In this document: piece by piece, positions 8,158 to 14,840 of the stretch | How the letters are laid out: each line of letters starts with the position of its first letter | How positions within the stretch are numbered: the first letter of the stretch is position 1 | From: an uncultured Nesterenkonia sp. | GTDB taxonomy: Bacteria > Actinomycetota > Actinomycetes > Actinomycetales > Micrococcaceae | NCBI GenBank assembly: GCA_946221825.1 | Contig: CAMINA010000004.1 | Location: forward strand, 1-29,398 | Length of the DNA: 29,398 bases | Direction: 5' to 3' | Program-made: the position numbers and the translations under genes | The notes under the pieces: model-generated | The model's database searches: none | The model's input: the letters and a program-made list of their open reading frames with translations, nothing else | What the model was told of the DNA's origin: nothing

Positions 8158-9564
8158 GTGACTACTACGCCAGACCCTCGCACCGACGCCCAGTTGACCG
8201 CACCCGGAGAGATCCTGCACACCGGTGCCGCCGACTATCCCGGCTTGGACGAGTGGCGCAGTCTCCCGCTGAAGCAGCAGCCGGACTGGCGTGGACACCC
8301 GGACTTCGACTCCGCCTATGAGCAGCTCTCCTCCAACCCTCCGCTGGTCTTCGCGGGCGAGGTGGACAAGCTCAAGCGTCGCCTGGCACAGGTGGCCAAC
8401 GGCGAGGCGTTCCTGCTGCAGGGCGGGGACTGCGCCGAGACCTTCGACGGGGTCACCGCCGATAAGATCAGCGCCCGGGTCAAGACCATCCTTCAGATGG
8501 CTGTGGTGCTGACCTACGGCGCCTCACTGCCGGTGGTGAAGATGGGACGCATGGCGGGCCAGTACGCCAAGCCGCGCTCCTCCGACATGGAGACCCGCGG
8601 GGACGTGACCCTGCCGGCCTTCCGCGGAGAGATCGTCAATGGCTATGCCTTCACCGAGGAGTCCCGGATCCCGGACCCCAAGCGTATGGTCGAGGCCTAC
8701 AACAAGTCAGCCTCCACGCTGAACCTCATCCGAGCCTTCACGGAGGGCGGCTTCGCCGACCTGCGCGCGGTCCAGCAGTGGAACAAGGGCTTCATGGAGA
8801 ACCCGGCACACGCCAAGTACGAGCAGATCGCCGGTGAGATAGACCGCGCGGTGCGTTTCATGGAGGCCTGCGGCGCCGACTTCGAGGGCCTGAAGCGGAC
8901 TGAGTTCTACTCCGCCCATGAGGCGCTGCTGTTGGACTACGAGCGTGCCCTGACCCGCATCGATTCCCGCACCGGCCAGCCCTACGTGACCTCGGGGCAC
9001 TTCGTCTGGATCGGGGAGCGGACCCGTGAGCTCGACGGCGCCCACATGGACTACCTCTCCCGGGTTCAGAACCCGGTGGGTGTGAAGCTGGGCCCCAGCA
9101 CCACAGTCGAGACCGTCCTGGAGATCATCGAGAAGCTGGACCCGCAGCGCGAGCCCGGCCGTCTGACCTTCATCTCACGCATGGGCGCTGCCAACGTTCG
9201 TGAGAAGCTGCCCGCTCTGGTGGAGGCGGTCCGGGACTCCGGCGCCAAGGTCGTCTGGGTCACCGATCCGATGCACGGCAACACCATCACGGCCAAGAAC
9301 GGGTACAAGACTCGCCGCTTCGACGATGTCATGGACGAGGTCCGCGGCTTCTTCGAGGTCCACCGTGCCGCCGGAACCTACCCCGGCGGCCTGCATGTCG
9401 AGATGACCGGTGATGATGTGGCCGAGTGCCTGGGCGGATCTGATGAGATCGACGAGACCGCCTTCGACGAGCGCTACGAGACCCTGGTCGACCCGCGGCT
9501 GAACCATAAGCAGTCTCTGGAAATGGCCTTCCTGGTGGCCGAAGCGCTCAAGAAGGTCAAGTGA
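8158..9564 (+). CDS. aroG: 3-deoxy-7-phosphoheptulonate synthase, class II
   Basis: A 468-residue class II (plant-type) DAHP synthase. It condenses phosphoenolpyruvate and erythrose 4-phosphate in the first step of the shikimate pathway. All four metal ligands expected from the M. tuberculosis enzyme are visible: Cys92 in QGGDCAETFDG, His373 in DPMHGNT, Glu415 in EMTGDD and Asp445 in DPRLNHKQ. The phosphate-binding segment KPRSSDMET (138-146) and GVKLGPST (308-315) are intact. Its length is close to the 462 residues of the mycobacterial protein. The GTG start follows a TACGCT box at leaderless spacing and no Shine-Dalgarno is present. It lies beside a pknL-like kinase gene, as in mycobacteria, and converges with it. 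Regulation by aromatic amino acids is known for the family but cannot be judged here. Confidence 0.95.
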   Translation: MTTTPDPRTDAQLTAPGEILHTGAADYPGLDEWRSLPLKQQPDWRGHPDFDSAYEQLSSNPPLVFAGEVDKLKRRLAQVANGEAFLLQGGDCAETFDGVTADKISARVKTILQMAVVLTYGASLPVVKMGRMAGQYAKPRSSDMETRGDVTLPAFRGEIVNGYAFTEESRIPDPKRMVEAYNKSASTLNLIRAFTEGGFADLRAVQQWNKGFMENPAHAKYEQIAGEIDRAVRFMEACGADFEGLKRTEFYSAHEALLLDYERALTRIDSRTGQPYVTSGHFVWIGERTRELDGAHMDYLSRVQNPVGVKLGPSTTVETVLEIIEKLDPQREPGRLTFISRMGAANVREKLPALVEAVRDSGAKVVWVTDPMHGNTITAKNGYKTRRFDDVMDEVRGFFEVHRAAGTYPGGLHVEMTGDDVAECLGGSDEIDETAFDERYETLVDPRLNHKQSLEMAFLVAEALKKVK

Positions 9565-9596
9565 CCACCTGATGAGCTGACCACGCGCCCCGCTGA

Positions 9597-9628
9597 CTGG
9601 GAGGTCCCTGCTACTGGGGGCCTCCCAG
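9597..9628. terminator. bidirectional hairpin between aroG and pknL
   Basis: CTGGGAGG (9597-9604) and CCTCCCAG (9621-9628) form a perfect 8-bp stem. CCC and GGG inside extend it after a bulge. It lies between two convergent genes and covers the pknL stop codon. No T tract follows on either strand. Confidence 0.6.
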
Positions 9629-11101
9629 GCTGGGGACGATGGCCGGACTCAGACCCAGGAACCACGCCAACAGGGTCACCACCGACCCCACGATCATCAC
9701 GATCGCCACTGTCAGCCAGGCGCGCGTCGGCGTCGGAGACTCCAGCTGGACCGTCGGACGTTGGCGGTCCTTCCTGCTCTCGGGTCGGCGCTGACGCTGC
9801 TCGGACCGTGGCGAGTCTTCGGTCGCCTCAGCGCTGAGCGTGCTGGACTGGCCCTGGCCGCGTCCCACCGCGGAGAACTGCGTGGTCTCCTCCTGTGCCT
9901 GCGGGGTGTACGTGGCCTCGGGTGCGGCATAGCTCATCGTGGGGACCTCCGCCACGGTCTGCCGGTCCTGCTCAGCCAGTGTGGACCAGCTGCCTGCCGG
10001 CTGGGTGTGGCCCAGGGCGGCGTCGACGTCGTCATCCCAGCTCTCCGGCTCGTCACGGGTGGGGAAGTCCTCGGGCAGCGGGTCAGCGTCCGGTTCCGTG
10101 CCCGCGCTCTCCGCGGCGGAACCCAGCACTGCGGTGCCCGCTGCGGAATCGCCCTCAGAGGTGAGATCCTGGGATGCTTCGCCGTGGTGTCGCCGATGCT
10201 TGCGCAGCGCGCCGTCGAAGTCCAGCTGCTCATCGGTGAGCCCCGCCCGGGTCGTCCGCAGCAGGGCGAGGAACTCATCGGCGTTCTTGGGACGCCCGAC
10301 CATCTTCGGCTGCGTTGCGGCCGTGACGAGCTCGTCCAGAGGCCGCGCCAGTCCAGGCGCGTACTGCGAAGGTTCCGGAACGGTGGAGTTAACGTGCTGG
10401 AAGGCCACACGCACCGGTGAGTCCCCGGTATAGGGCTGGACGCCGGTGAGCATCTCGTAGAGCAGGATGCCGGTGGCATAGATGTCTGCCCGCTCGTCGG
10501 CTCCCTCACCGGAGAGCAGCTCGGGGGAGATGTAGGCGACCGTGCCCATCAGGGTGGAGGTCCCGGAATGGTGGGTGGCCGCTCGAGCCAGGCCGAAGTC
10601 GGCGAGCTTGATGCTGCCGTCCCTGGAGACCAGGACGTTCTCCGGCTTGATGTCGCGGTGGACCAGGCCGGCGCGGTGTGCGGCCCCGAGCCCTCCCAAG
10701 ATCGCCTCGAGATAGGTCAGGGCGAGCCGGGGTGTCATGGGGCCCTTCTTCAGCAATGTGCGCAGCGTGGCACCCGGCACGTACTCCATCACCAGATAGG
10801 CAGTCTCGCGGGTCTGGCCCTGATCGAGGACCTGAACCACGTTGGGATGGGAGATCAGTGCGGAGTTGCGTGCCTCCTGTTCGAAGCGCTCGACGACCTT
10901 CCGGTCCTCGGCCATATGCGGGAAGAGCACCTTGAGCGCGACGCGGCGGCCCAGGCGACGGTCCTGGGCCACGTAGACCGTAGACATGCCGCCGCGGGCC
11001 ACGCGGTCTTCGATCAGATAGCGTCCATCGATCTCAGACCCCATCCAGGGGTCCATCGACTCGGTCTCCTGCTCACCGGAGGAGGGGTGTTCGCTGCTCA
11101 C
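9611..11101 (-). CDS. pknL: membrane Ser/Thr protein kinase (PknL-like)
   Basis: A 496-residue Hanks-type kinase. The glycine-rich loop VARGGMSTVY is at 34-43, the catalytic lysine at Lys57 (VALK), HRD at 148-150, DFG at 168-170, and SPE in place of APE at 192-194. The activation loop carries Thr181, Thr183 and Thr187 in GTSTLMGT, resembling the double-threonine loop of PknL. After the kinase domain comes a roughly 170-residue acidic, probably disordered linker, then one membrane helix (about 460-484) and a tail of only about 12 residues. There are no PASTA repeats, so it is not PknB. Position beside aroG and a polyprenyl synthase gene matches mycobacterial pknL (Rv2176). The DNA-binding substrate gene Rv2175c is not found next to it. 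The GTG start follows TACGCT at leaderless spacing. Confidence 0.85.
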   Translation of the reverse strand: MSSEHPSSGEQETESMDPWMGSEIDGRYLIEDRVARGGMSTVYVAQDRRLGRRVALKVLFPHMAEDRKVVERFEQEARNSALISHPNVVQVLDQGQTRETAYLVMEYVPGATLRTLLKKGPMTPRLALTYLEAILGGLGAAHRAGLVHRDIKPENVLVSRDGSIKLADFGLARAATHHSGTSTLMGTVAYISPELLSGEGADERADIYATGILLYEMLTGVQPYTGDSPVRVAFQHVNSTVPEPSQYAPGLARPLDELVTAATQPKMVGRPKNADEFLALLRTTRAGLTDEQLDFDGALRKHRRHHGEASQDLTSEGDSAAGTAVLGSAAESAGTEPDADPLPEDFPTRDEPESWDDDVDAALGHTQPAGSWSTLAEQDRQTVAEVPTMSYAAPEATYTPQAQEETTQFSAVGRGQGQSSTLSAEATEDSPRSEQRQRRPESRKDRQRPTVQLESPTPTRAWLTVAIVMIVGSVVTLLAWFLGLSPAIVPSLGGPQ

Positions 11102-11107
11102 CTCTCC

Positions 11108-11113
11108 AGCGTA
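11108..11113 (-). promoter_or_regulatory. -10 box TACGCT before pknL
   Basis: On the minus strand TACGCT ends 6 nt before the pknL GTG, within the 18-nt gap after the polyprenyl synthase stop codon. pknL therefore probably has its own leaderless transcript in addition to any read-through. The purine-rich spacer GGAGAG might also act as a very close ribosome binding site on longer mRNA. Confidence 0.5.
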
Positions 11114-11119
11114 TCCGAC

Positions 11120-12220
11120 CTACCGGCTGCGACGGACGAGCCGCTCGCGGACCTCGGCGAACTCGTCGAGGACCGCATCATCCACACCAGCCTGACGCAG
11201 CGGGTCCTCGGCGCGGCGGCTCTGTTCGACGAGCTCTTCGATGCTGCGCTCGACCTCTGCCAGGGCCCCGGAGGAGACGAGGATCTCGCGTGCCCGGTCC
11301 ACCTGGCCCTCGGAGAGATCCGGGTCGCCGAGCATTCTGCTGAGCTGTTCAGACTCGGCCTCGGAGGAGCGGAAGAGCCCATAGGCGATGAGCTCGGTGC
11401 GCTTACCCTCGCGCAGGTCGTCTCCGACCGGTTTGCCGGTGGTCTCGGGGTCGCCGAAGATCCCGAGGATGTCGTCGCGCAGCTGGAAGGCCTCGCCCGC
11501 CGGCAGGGCTGCGTCGGCGAAGGCGTCGCTCAGCGCCGGGGACCCGCCCGCCAGCGCGCAGCCCAGCACCACCGGGTACTCCGTCGAGTACTTGGCCGAC
11601 TTATGGCGCAGCACGCCACGCGCTCGGGCCACGGCCTCTGCTTCGGTGGGGGCCGGGCGGCGGACCTCGGCGAGGACATCGAGGTACTGGCCGGTGATCA
11701 CGCTGGTATGCATCCGCTGAAAGGTCTCGCGGGCGAGGGCGTCTGAGCGGGTGACGGCCCCGGAAGCCACCTCGGCCTGGGCGTAGGCCTGGCCCGCCCA
11801 GGCCAGCGCGAGGTCGCCGGAGAGGATGGCGCCGCTGGTGCCGAAGTGATGGCTCTGACCGCTGAAGCCTGCCCCGCGGTGCAGCTCCTCGAAGCGGACG
11901 TGGGTGCTGGGCTGTCCACGTCGGGTCGAGGAGCGGTCGATCACATCGTCATGGACCAGGGCCGCTGCCTGGAAGAGTTCCAGAGCGACGCCGAGATCCT
12001 CGGCCGCACTGCCGGGTGCCGGATCGCCGCCGGCACCCCGCCAGCCGATCCAACCCAGGGCCGGGCGCAGCTTCTTGCCTCCGCTGGTCAGCGCGCTGAG
12101 CGCCTCGACCAGCGGGGCGCCGTCGGCCGAGATGGAGGACACCTCTGCACGGCGCTCCTCCAGAAAGGCAGCGCAACGGCGGTTGACCTGGTCGATGAAG
12201 GCGTCGAGCGAGTATGTCAC
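11120..12220 (-). CDS. polyprenyl (geranylgeranyl-type) diphosphate synthase
   Basis: A 366-residue trans-prenyltransferase that extends allylic diphosphates with isopentenyl diphosphate. Visible are GGKKLRP (47-53), the first aspartate-rich motif DDVID (91-95), the second motif in QLRDDILGIFGD (DD at 249-250), and GKPVGDD just after it. The family sits at this position in mycobacteria as idsA2. The product could be a precursor for menaquinone, carotenoids or polyprenyl phosphate; chain length cannot be set from sequence alone. The frame is open to an ATG at 12244, but the GTG at 12220 is preferred because TACGGT lies exactly 6 nt upstream. The ATG would overlap the divergent dinB start. pknL follows 18 nt downstream on the same strand. 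Confidence 0.88.
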   Translation of the reverse strand: MTYSLDAFIDQVNRRCAAFLEERRAEVSSISADGAPLVEALSALTSGGKKLRPALGWIGWRGAGGDPAPGSAAEDLGVALELFQAAALVHDDVIDRSSTRRGQPSTHVRFEELHRGAGFSGQSHHFGTSGAILSGDLALAWAGQAYAQAEVASGAVTRSDALARETFQRMHTSVITGQYLDVLAEVRRPAPTEAEAVARARGVLRHKSAKYSTEYPVVLGCALAGGSPALSDAFADAALPAGEAFQLRDDILGIFGDPETTGKPVGDDLREGKRTELIAYGLFRSSEAESEQLSRMLGDPDLSEGQVDRAREILVSSGALAEVERSIEELVEQSRRAEDPLRQAGVDDAVLDEFAEVRERLVRRSR

Positions 12221-12226
12221 CGCACC

Positions 12227-12236
12227 ACCGTACCCT
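12227..12236. promoter_or_regulatory. overlapping divergent -10 boxes
   Basis: Within ACCGTACCCT, TACCCT (12231-12236, plus) ends 6 nt before the dinB ATG. TACGGT (12232-12227, minus) ends 6 nt before the polyprenyl synthase GTG. The two hexamers share the central TA. Both fit TANNNT and both spacings are leaderless, so this 22-nt intergenic gap is a compact bidirectional promoter. Confidence 0.6.
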
Positions 12237-12242
12237 GGAGAC

Positions 12243-13457
12243 ATGGTTTCTGAGCCGGCTTCATCGGGTCGGGCGGGCGGCGCCCGCGTCCTGGCACACG
12301 CGGATATGGATGCCTATTACGTCGAGGTGGAGCTGCTGCGCAGGCCTGATCTGCGCGGGCGCAAGATCATCGTGGCCCAGGATTCGGGGCGCTCGGTCGT
12401 GCTCTCGGCCTCCTACGAGGCGCGGGCGGACGGAGTGCGTTCGGCCATGCCGCTCTCGCGGGCCCGCCAGCTCAGCCCTCATGCGCTCGTGCTGGAGCCG
12501 ACGATGCACCGGTACCGCGAGATCTCCGCCCAGATCATGGCCTACTTCGCCACGCTCACCGACCGTGTGGAGCAGCTGAGCGTGGATGAGGCGTTCCTGG
12601 ACCTCACCGGGGCTCAGCGCCGCCTGGGCACACCCGAACAGATCGGCCACATGATCCGCCGCGACATCCGTGAGGAGTTCGGACTTCCGGTGACCGTGGG
12701 CATCGCGGACCGCAAGTTCATCGCCAAGATCGCCTCGACGCGCGCCAAGCCGGACGGTCTGCTGCTGGTCCCGCCGTCGCGCCGCGTGGAGTTCCTGCAC
12801 ACGCTTCCGGTGCGGGCTCTCTGGGGCGTGGGAGGCAAGACCGCCGCTGCGCTGGAAGGTCTGGGGATCACCACGGTGGAGCAGCTGGCCCATACACCGG
12901 CCGAGGCGCTGCGTCGCCGATTCGGTGTCCATGGCGAACAGCTGCACCAGCTGGCCTGGGGCGAGGACGGTCGCGAAGTGGAGGCCGAGCGGGCAGAGAA
13001 GAGCATCGGAGCGGAGGAGACCTTCGCTGAGGATATCGACGAGGAGAAGATCCTGCGGGAGGAGCTGCTGCGCCTGAGCCATAAGGTGGCCGGCCGACTG
13101 CGGGCCTCCCACGTGACGGCTCAGGGGGTGGCGCTGAAGCTGCGGTACCGGGACTTCGAGACCCATACCCGCAGCGCCACGCTGCGTCATCCCACGCATT
13201 CGGGGCTGACCGTGTACTCCACTGCGGTCTCTCTGCTGGAGAGGGTCGGGGAGCGGCCTCAGCCGGTCCGACTGATCGGAGTGCGCGCCGAGCGGCTCCA
13301 GCAGGACGCAGGAGCGCTCCAGCTCAGCTTCGACCGGACCGAGACCAACTGGGTGGACGCGGAGAACGCGGTGGATGCCGTCGCGCGGAGGTTCCCGGGT
13401 GCTTCGGTGGCTCCGGCCTCTCTGCTTTCCCGGGAGCCTCGCCCTGGGATAGAATGA
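12243..13457 (+). CDS. dinB: DNA polymerase IV (Y-family)
   Basis: A 404-residue translesion polymerase. The first catalytic aspartate is Asp21 in ADMDAYYVEVE, with Tyr26 at the steric-gate position, and the second acidic pair is in SVDEAFLD (Asp115, Glu116). Palm, fingers, thumb (helix-hairpin-helix around GVGGKTAAALEGLG) and little-finger regions follow in order. A QLSF segment near the C-terminus resembles a beta-clamp-binding motif. It extends mismatched or lesion-stalled primers during DNA damage tolerance. The frame is open far upstream to 11904, but that part is antisense to the polyprenyl synthase gene. The ATG at 12243 is chosen because TACCCT precedes it by 6 nt. I saw no LexA-type GAAC-N4-GTTC box at the start, so SOS control is not supported by sequence. 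Confidence 0.92.
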   Translation: MVSEPASSGRAGGARVLAHADMDAYYVEVELLRRPDLRGRKIIVAQDSGRSVVLSASYEARADGVRSAMPLSRARQLSPHALVLEPTMHRYREISAQIMAYFATLTDRVEQLSVDEAFLDLTGAQRRLGTPEQIGHMIRRDIREEFGLPVTVGIADRKFIAKIASTRAKPDGLLLVPPSRRVEFLHTLPVRALWGVGGKTAAALEGLGITTVEQLAHTPAEALRRRFGVHGEQLHQLAWGEDGREVEAERAEKSIGAEETFAEDIDEEKILREELLRLSHKVAGRLRASHVTAQGVALKLRYRDFETHTRSATLRHPTHSGLTVYSTAVSLLERVGERPQPVRLIGVRAERLQQDAGALQLSFDRTETNWVDAENAVDAVARRFPGASVAPASLLSREPRPGIE

Positions 13458-13472
13458 TTCCCCAGGTATAAC
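13443..13472 (+). promoter_or_regulatory. dyad and -10-like boxes between dinB and the DUF3040 gene
   Basis: CCTGGG (13443-13448) and CCCAGG (13461-13466) form an inverted repeat across the dinB stop codon and a TAGAAT hexamer (13450-13455). TATAAC (13467-13472) follows at once and is the best -10 for the next gene, but no good -35 is visible. The dyad may be a weak dinB terminator or an operator. A second 6-bp hairpin (CTGCGG/CCGCAG, 13478-13496) lies in the leader. Confidence 0.35.
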
Positions 13473-13538
13473 CAGTTCTGCGGGGCCGCTCCGCAGGCCT
13501 GAGTTGACCGCCGAAGCCGAACCGCGAGGAGCCTCACG

Positions 13539-13949
13539 ATGCCACTGTCGGAGCGCGAGCAGCGCATGCTCAAGGAGCTGGAGGACCAGCTTCAGTCGGA
13601 GGACCCCAGCTTCGCCAGCTCGATGCAGGAAGCACCTGCGGGCAAACTCAACGTCCGCAATCTGGTGCTGGGCCTGCTGGTGGCGGTCGGTGGCGTCGGC
13701 GTCCTCATCTTCGGCATCTATAACCAGTGGATCTGGTTGGGCGTCATCGGCTTTCTGATCATGGGCCTCGGCGTCTACTTCGCCACCACCGGCGGACCTT
13801 CCGGCAGCGATTCCTCCGCCGGCGGCAACGACTCCGGCGGCAACGGCGGAGGCGGGGGCGGTGGCCCACGGTCCTCCTCTCCCAGTCCGTCAGGTTCCTT
13901 CATGAGCGGTCTCGAGCAGCGATGGGACGAACGGCGCCGCCAGGACTGA
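13539..13949 (+). CDS. DUF3040 membrane protein
   Basis: A 136-residue protein with the DUF3040 signature at its N-terminus, PLSEREQRMLKELEDQL, an amphipathic helical segment. Two membrane helices follow (about 41-61 and 65-83), then a Gly/Ser-rich disordered tail. The family is restricted to actinobacteria, has no assigned biochemical role, and commonly lies just upstream of mraZ (Rv2169c region in M. tuberculosis). GAGGAG lies 7 nt before the ATG. The gene is separated from dinB by 81 nt and from mraZ by a strong terminator. It is therefore probably its own unit rather than part of the dcw operon, although the conserved position suggests a link to envelope biology. Confidence 0.88.
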   Translation: MPLSEREQRMLKELEDQLQSEDPSFASSMQEAPAGKLNVRNLVLGLLVAVGGVGVLIFGIYNQWIWLGVIGFLIMGLGVYFATTGGPSGSDSSAGGNDSGGNGGGGGGGPRSSSPSPSGSFMSGLEQRWDERRRQD

Positions 13950-13967
13950 CTCCACCCCACGACTGAC

Positions 13968-14002
13968 GAAGACCCCCTCTCCGTGACGGAGAGGGGGTCT
14001 TC
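13968..14002 (+). terminator. strong intrinsic terminator, 16-bp stem
   Basis: Positions 13968-13983 and 13987-14002 are perfect inverted repeats of 16 bp around a 3-nt TGA loop, beginning 18 nt after the DUF3040 stop codon. The stem has an A/G-rich foot and a C/G-rich top. The following TGTGTCTG is only moderately T-rich. It insulates the mraZ-dcw transcription unit from upstream transcription. Confidence 0.9.
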
Positions 14003-14021
14003 TGTGTCTGGGGTCCTGCCT

Positions 14022-14031
14022 CCCCCCCCCC
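14022..14031. repeat. homopolymer run of ten C
   Basis: Ten consecutive C residues lie in the non-coding stretch between the DUF3040 terminator and the mraZ promoter, directly next to the minus-strand GTGG repeat array. Runs this long are slippage-prone. Confidence 0.9.
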
Positions 14032-14062
14032 ACTGTCCACCACGTCCTCCACTTTCCACCAC
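14029..14062 (-). promoter_or_regulatory. inverted MraZ-box-like array, four GTGG repeats
   Basis: On the minus strand, GTGG repeats begin at 14062, 14052, 14043 and 14033, with periods of 10, 9 and 10 bp. The first unit, GTGGTGGAAA, differs by one base from the first unit of the mraZ operator (GTGGGGGAAA). The second, GTGGAGGAC, matches the start of that operator's third unit. The array lies about 190 bp upstream of the operator and points the other way. Binding by MraZ is inferred, not shown. Confidence 0.45.
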
Positions 14063-14137
14063 CGGAGGCGTCCCTCCACGCGGTCAGCGCCTTCCTGGCG
14101 GCATATCCGGGCGCTGCCACCCCCGTGGCGAGAAAAA

Positions 14138-14155
14138 CCCTCCACCATCCACCAC
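14138..14155 (-). promoter_or_regulatory. second minus-strand GTGG repeat pair
   Basis: GTGG repeats begin at 14155 and 14145 on the minus strand (units GTGGTGGATG and GTGGAGGG), again with a 10-bp period. It is a weaker match than the array at 14029-14062 and may be chance in this C-rich stretch. The remaining bases of 14063-14245 include a GCCAC-CCCC-GTGGC dyad (14116-14129) but no gene that I can support. Confidence 0.3.
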
Positions 14156-14245
14156 CTCGTACCCCGTCATCTGTTTTCCCAGGTCACAGGCGGGCGGGTG
14201 CGCTCTGCTGCACCCAGAAAACCCTTGGAGAACCCCCGTGGGGCG

Positions 14246-14273
14246 TTGCACGTGGGGGAAAGTGGGGTAAAGT
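14246..14273 (+). promoter_or_regulatory. mraZ (dcw) promoter, TTGCAC-N16-TAAAGT
   Basis: TTGCAC (14246-14251) and TAAAGT (14268-14273) are separated by 16 bp. Transcription should begin near 14280, giving a leader of about 50 nt before the mraZ GTG. The spacer and -10 are inside the MraZ box, so MraZ binding would block RNA polymerase. Confidence 0.6.
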
Positions 14274-14278
14274 GGAGG
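14252..14278 (+). promoter_or_regulatory. MraZ box, three GTGG direct repeats
   Basis: GTGG repeats begin at 14252, 14262 and 14272, an exact 10-bp period. AAA ends the first two units, and the last is GTGGAGGATG. MraZ is known to bind direct repeats with a TGGG/GTGG core at this period upstream of its own gene. The box covers the promoter spacer, the -10 and the presumed start site, as expected for autorepression. Confidence 0.8.
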
Positions 14279-14330
14279 ATGCAAGAGAGAAGAGGGTGTC
14301 CCTACTCGGACATGTGAGGTGGTGGTGGCC

Positions 14331-14762
14331 GTGTTCCTCGGCACCTACACGCCTCGTATGGATGACAAAGGGCGTCTGATCCTTCCCGCGAAGTACCGCG
14401 AGGAGCTGGCCGAAGGCCTGGTCCTCACCCGCGGGCAGGAGCGTTGCATCTACGTGTTCAGTGCTGAAGAGTTTCAGAACGTGCACCGTCAGATGCGCCA
14501 GGCCCCTCTGACCTCGCGCCAGGCACGCGACTACATCCGCGTGTTCCTCTCGGGGGCTTCTGATGAGGTCCCTGACAAGCAGGGGAGGGTCACCATCCCA
14601 CCCGGGCTGAGGGACTATGCGGGTCTGGACCGTGAGGTCACGGTGATCGGCGCTGGCGACCGCGCCGAGATCTGGGACACCGCGGCATGGAACGCCTACC
14701 TGGAGGAGAAGGAGTCGGAGTTCTCGGCCACGGACGAGGAAGCCATTCCCGGACTCTTCTAG
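14331..14762 (+). CDS. mraZ: transcriptional regulator MraZ
   Basis: A 143-residue MraZ, the length usual in actinobacteria. It has two SpoVT/AbrB-like half-domains, each with the DXXXR signature: DDKGR (11-15) and DKQGR (82-86). The N-terminus FLGTYTPRMDDKGRLILP is typical. MraZ forms ring-shaped oligomers and represses or modulates the dcw operon by binding direct repeats in its own promoter, here at 14252-14278. The GTG at 14331 is chosen over the in-frame GTG at 14319. GAGGTGG (14316-14322) sits 8 nt upstream of it, and the protein then begins with the conserved (M)FLGTYTPR. It is the first gene of the dcw cluster. Confidence 0.96.
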   Translation: MFLGTYTPRMDDKGRLILPAKYREELAEGLVLTRGQERCIYVFSAEEFQNVHRQMRQAPLTSRQARDYIRVFLSGASDEVPDKQGRVTIPPGLRDYAGLDREVTVIGAGDRAEIWDTAAWNAYLEEKESEFSATDEEAIPGLF

Positions 14763-14797
14763 GAACAGACGGTGCTGGAGGCCTTGGATGAGTTCTC

Positions 14798-14840
14798 CCG
14801 CCGCCCGGCGGTCCCCTGACTTCACTTCCCCGATGTCAGG
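14798..14840 (+). other. two inverted repeats in the mraZ-rsmH gap
   Basis: In the 143-nt gap, CCGCC/GGCGG (14798-14802 and 14807-14811, 4-nt loop) is followed by CCTGAC/GTCAGG (14815-14820 and 14835-14840, 14-nt loop). Neither has a T tract, and the genes around them are cotranscribed in related bacteria. They may adjust mRNA stability or partial termination after mraZ. No clear promoter is visible here. Confidence 0.4.

Noticed and set aside
11904..12242. N-terminal extension of dinB
   Set aside because: This part is antisense to the polyprenyl synthase gene. The catalytic aspartate is at the normal distance from the ATG at 12243, which also has a -10 box at leaderless spacing.
13890..14350. 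Several short open frames on both strands between the DUF3040 gene and mraZ
   Set aside because: They are Pro/Arg or Gly/Trp-rich by composition, cross the terminator stem or MraZ box, and lack consistent ribosome binding sites or recognisable domains.
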